A DNA stretch of 6,275 nt from Actinomycetes bacterium. GTDB taxonomy: Bacteria; Actinomycetota; Actinomycetes; Streptosporangiales; Streptosporangiaceae. Location of the stretch: NCBI GenBank assembly GCA_023425615.1, contig JAFACJ010000736.1, positions 1 to 6,275 on the forward strand. The letters are read 5' to 3'. The translations under genes and the position numbers were made by a program. Of this stretch, positions 5,699 through 6,275 are shown in pieces. Position 1 is the stretch's first letter, and every line of letters begins with the position of its first letter. The notes beneath the pieces are model-generated. The model did no database searches and was not told where the DNA came from. It worked only from the letters and a program-made list of their open reading frames with translations.

Positions 5699-6275
5699 GC
5701 GGTCCCCTCGCCGGTATCCGCGTGGTCGAGCTCGCCGGGATCGGTCCCGGCCCGCACGCGGCGATGATCCTCGCCCGGCTCGGCGCCGACGTCGTGCGCG
5801 TCGCCCGGGACACCGACGGCGCCGACCCGCTGCTGCGGGAGCGCCGCACCGTGGTGGCGGACCTCCGCCAGGACGCCGTACGGGAGGCGGTCCTCAAGCT
5901 GGTCGACGCCGCCGACGTGCTCGTCGAGGGCTTCCGCCCCGGCGTCACCGAGCGGCTGGGCGTGGGCCCGGACGTCTGCCTCGCACGCAACCCGCGGCTG
6001 GTCTACGCGCGGATGACCGGCTGGGGCCAGCACGGGCCGCGGGCGAGCGAGGCCGGTCACGACATCAACTACATCGGGCTCACCGGCGCGCTGCACGCGA
6101 TCGGCCGCGCGGGCGACCGCCCGGTCCCGCCGCTCCACCTCGTCGGAGACCTCGGCGGCGGGTCGATGCTGCTGCTGACGGGAGTGCTCGCCGCCCTGGT
6201 CGAACGGGACGGCTCGGGATCCGGGCAGGTCGTCGACGTGGCGATCGTGGACGGCGTCGCCCAGCTGCTCGCTCC
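5695..6275 (+). CDS. Alpha-methylacyl-CoA racemase, CaiB/BaiF superfamily (runs off the right edge)
   Basis: The gene starts with an ATG at 5695 that overlaps the dehydrogenase stop (ATGA), with GGAGGTGG at 5683-5690, and is open for 193 codons to the edge. The N-terminus ([20 protein letters not shown], about 7-26) and [16 protein letters not shown] (77-92) are standard for family III CoA-transferases. The motifs at about 120-160 point to the racemase branch: [12 protein letters not shown] with His122, and [16 protein letters not shown] with Asp152. These two, 30 residues apart, correspond to the catalytic His126 and Asp156 of the Mycobacterium tuberculosis racemase MCR, also 30 apart. The third residue (Glu241 in MCR) lies beyond the window. 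The enzyme epimerises the alpha-methyl centre of 2-methylacyl-CoA so that an S-specific oxidase or dehydrogenase can act, in branched fatty acid, isoprenoid or steroid side-chain breakdown. A CoA-transferase role is less likely but not excluded. Confidence 0.9.
   Translation, partial: MSGPLAGIRVVELAGIGPGPHAAMILARLGADVVRVARDTDGADPLLRERRTVVADLRQDAVREAVLKLVDAADVLVEGFRPGVTERLGVGPDVCLARNPRLVYARMTGWGQHGPRASEAGHDINYIGLTGALHAIGRAGDRPVPPLHLVGDLGGGSMLLLTGVLAALVERDGSGSGQVVDVAIVDGVAQLLA

Noticed and set aside
5695..6275. Formyl-CoA or carnitine CoA-transferase assignment
   Set aside because: The His-Asp pair with 30-residue spacing and the GHDINYI and LVGDLGGG motifs are those of alpha-methylacyl-CoA racemase.

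Overview
The window is uniformly GC-rich, uses GTG as well as ATG starts, packs its genes with 1- to 4-base overlaps, and encodes proteins typical of actinomycete lipid catabolism. It is most likely chromosomal DNA of a high-GC actinomycete (Actinomycetota); the exact genus cannot be read from it. There is no mobile element, RNA gene or CRISPR array, and no gap longer than about 170 bases.

The layout is two gene sets that diverge from one AT-richer promoter region at about 2462-2564. Leftward (minus strand) run a small ABM-fold monooxygenase-like protein, a TetR-family repressor, an alpha/beta hydrolase, and the N-terminal third of an acyl-CoA dehydrogenase that leaves the window at base 1. 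Rightward (plus strand) runs a tight operon: an APH-fold small-molecule kinase of the ACAD10/ACAD11 N-domain type, a short-chain dehydrogenase/reductase (SDR), an ACAD11-like acyl-CoA dehydrogenase, and an alpha-methylacyl-CoA racemase of the CaiB/BaiF superfamily that leaves the window at the right edge. The plus-strand junctions are TGATG (1-base overlap), a 12-base gap holding the ribosome site, and ATGA (4-base overlap), so this is almost certainly one transcription unit.

The most interesting reading is of the rightward operon. Kinase, SDR and acyl-CoA dehydrogenase are the same three enzyme families used by the levulinate pathway of Pseudomonas putida (LvaA, LvaD, LvaC), and in fused form by vertebrate ACAD10/ACAD11. 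There a 4-keto group is reduced to a 4-hydroxyacyl-CoA, the hydroxyl is phosphorylated, and an acyl-CoA dehydrogenase-fold enzyme removes the phosphate and leads to 3-hydroxyacyl-CoA for beta-oxidation. The dehydrogenase here carries Asp where ordinary acyl-CoA dehydrogenases have the catalytic Glu, as expected for that group. The added racemase suggests that the substrate has an alpha-methyl branch. I infer a regulated module for 4-oxo, 4-hydroxy or lactone-forming, possibly methyl-branched acids. The substrate is unproven.

Control is probably by the TetR protein on the divergent region, where a good sigma-70-like promoter (TTGACG, 17 bases, TATCGT) lies within an imperfect dyad that also covers a weaker leftward promoter.
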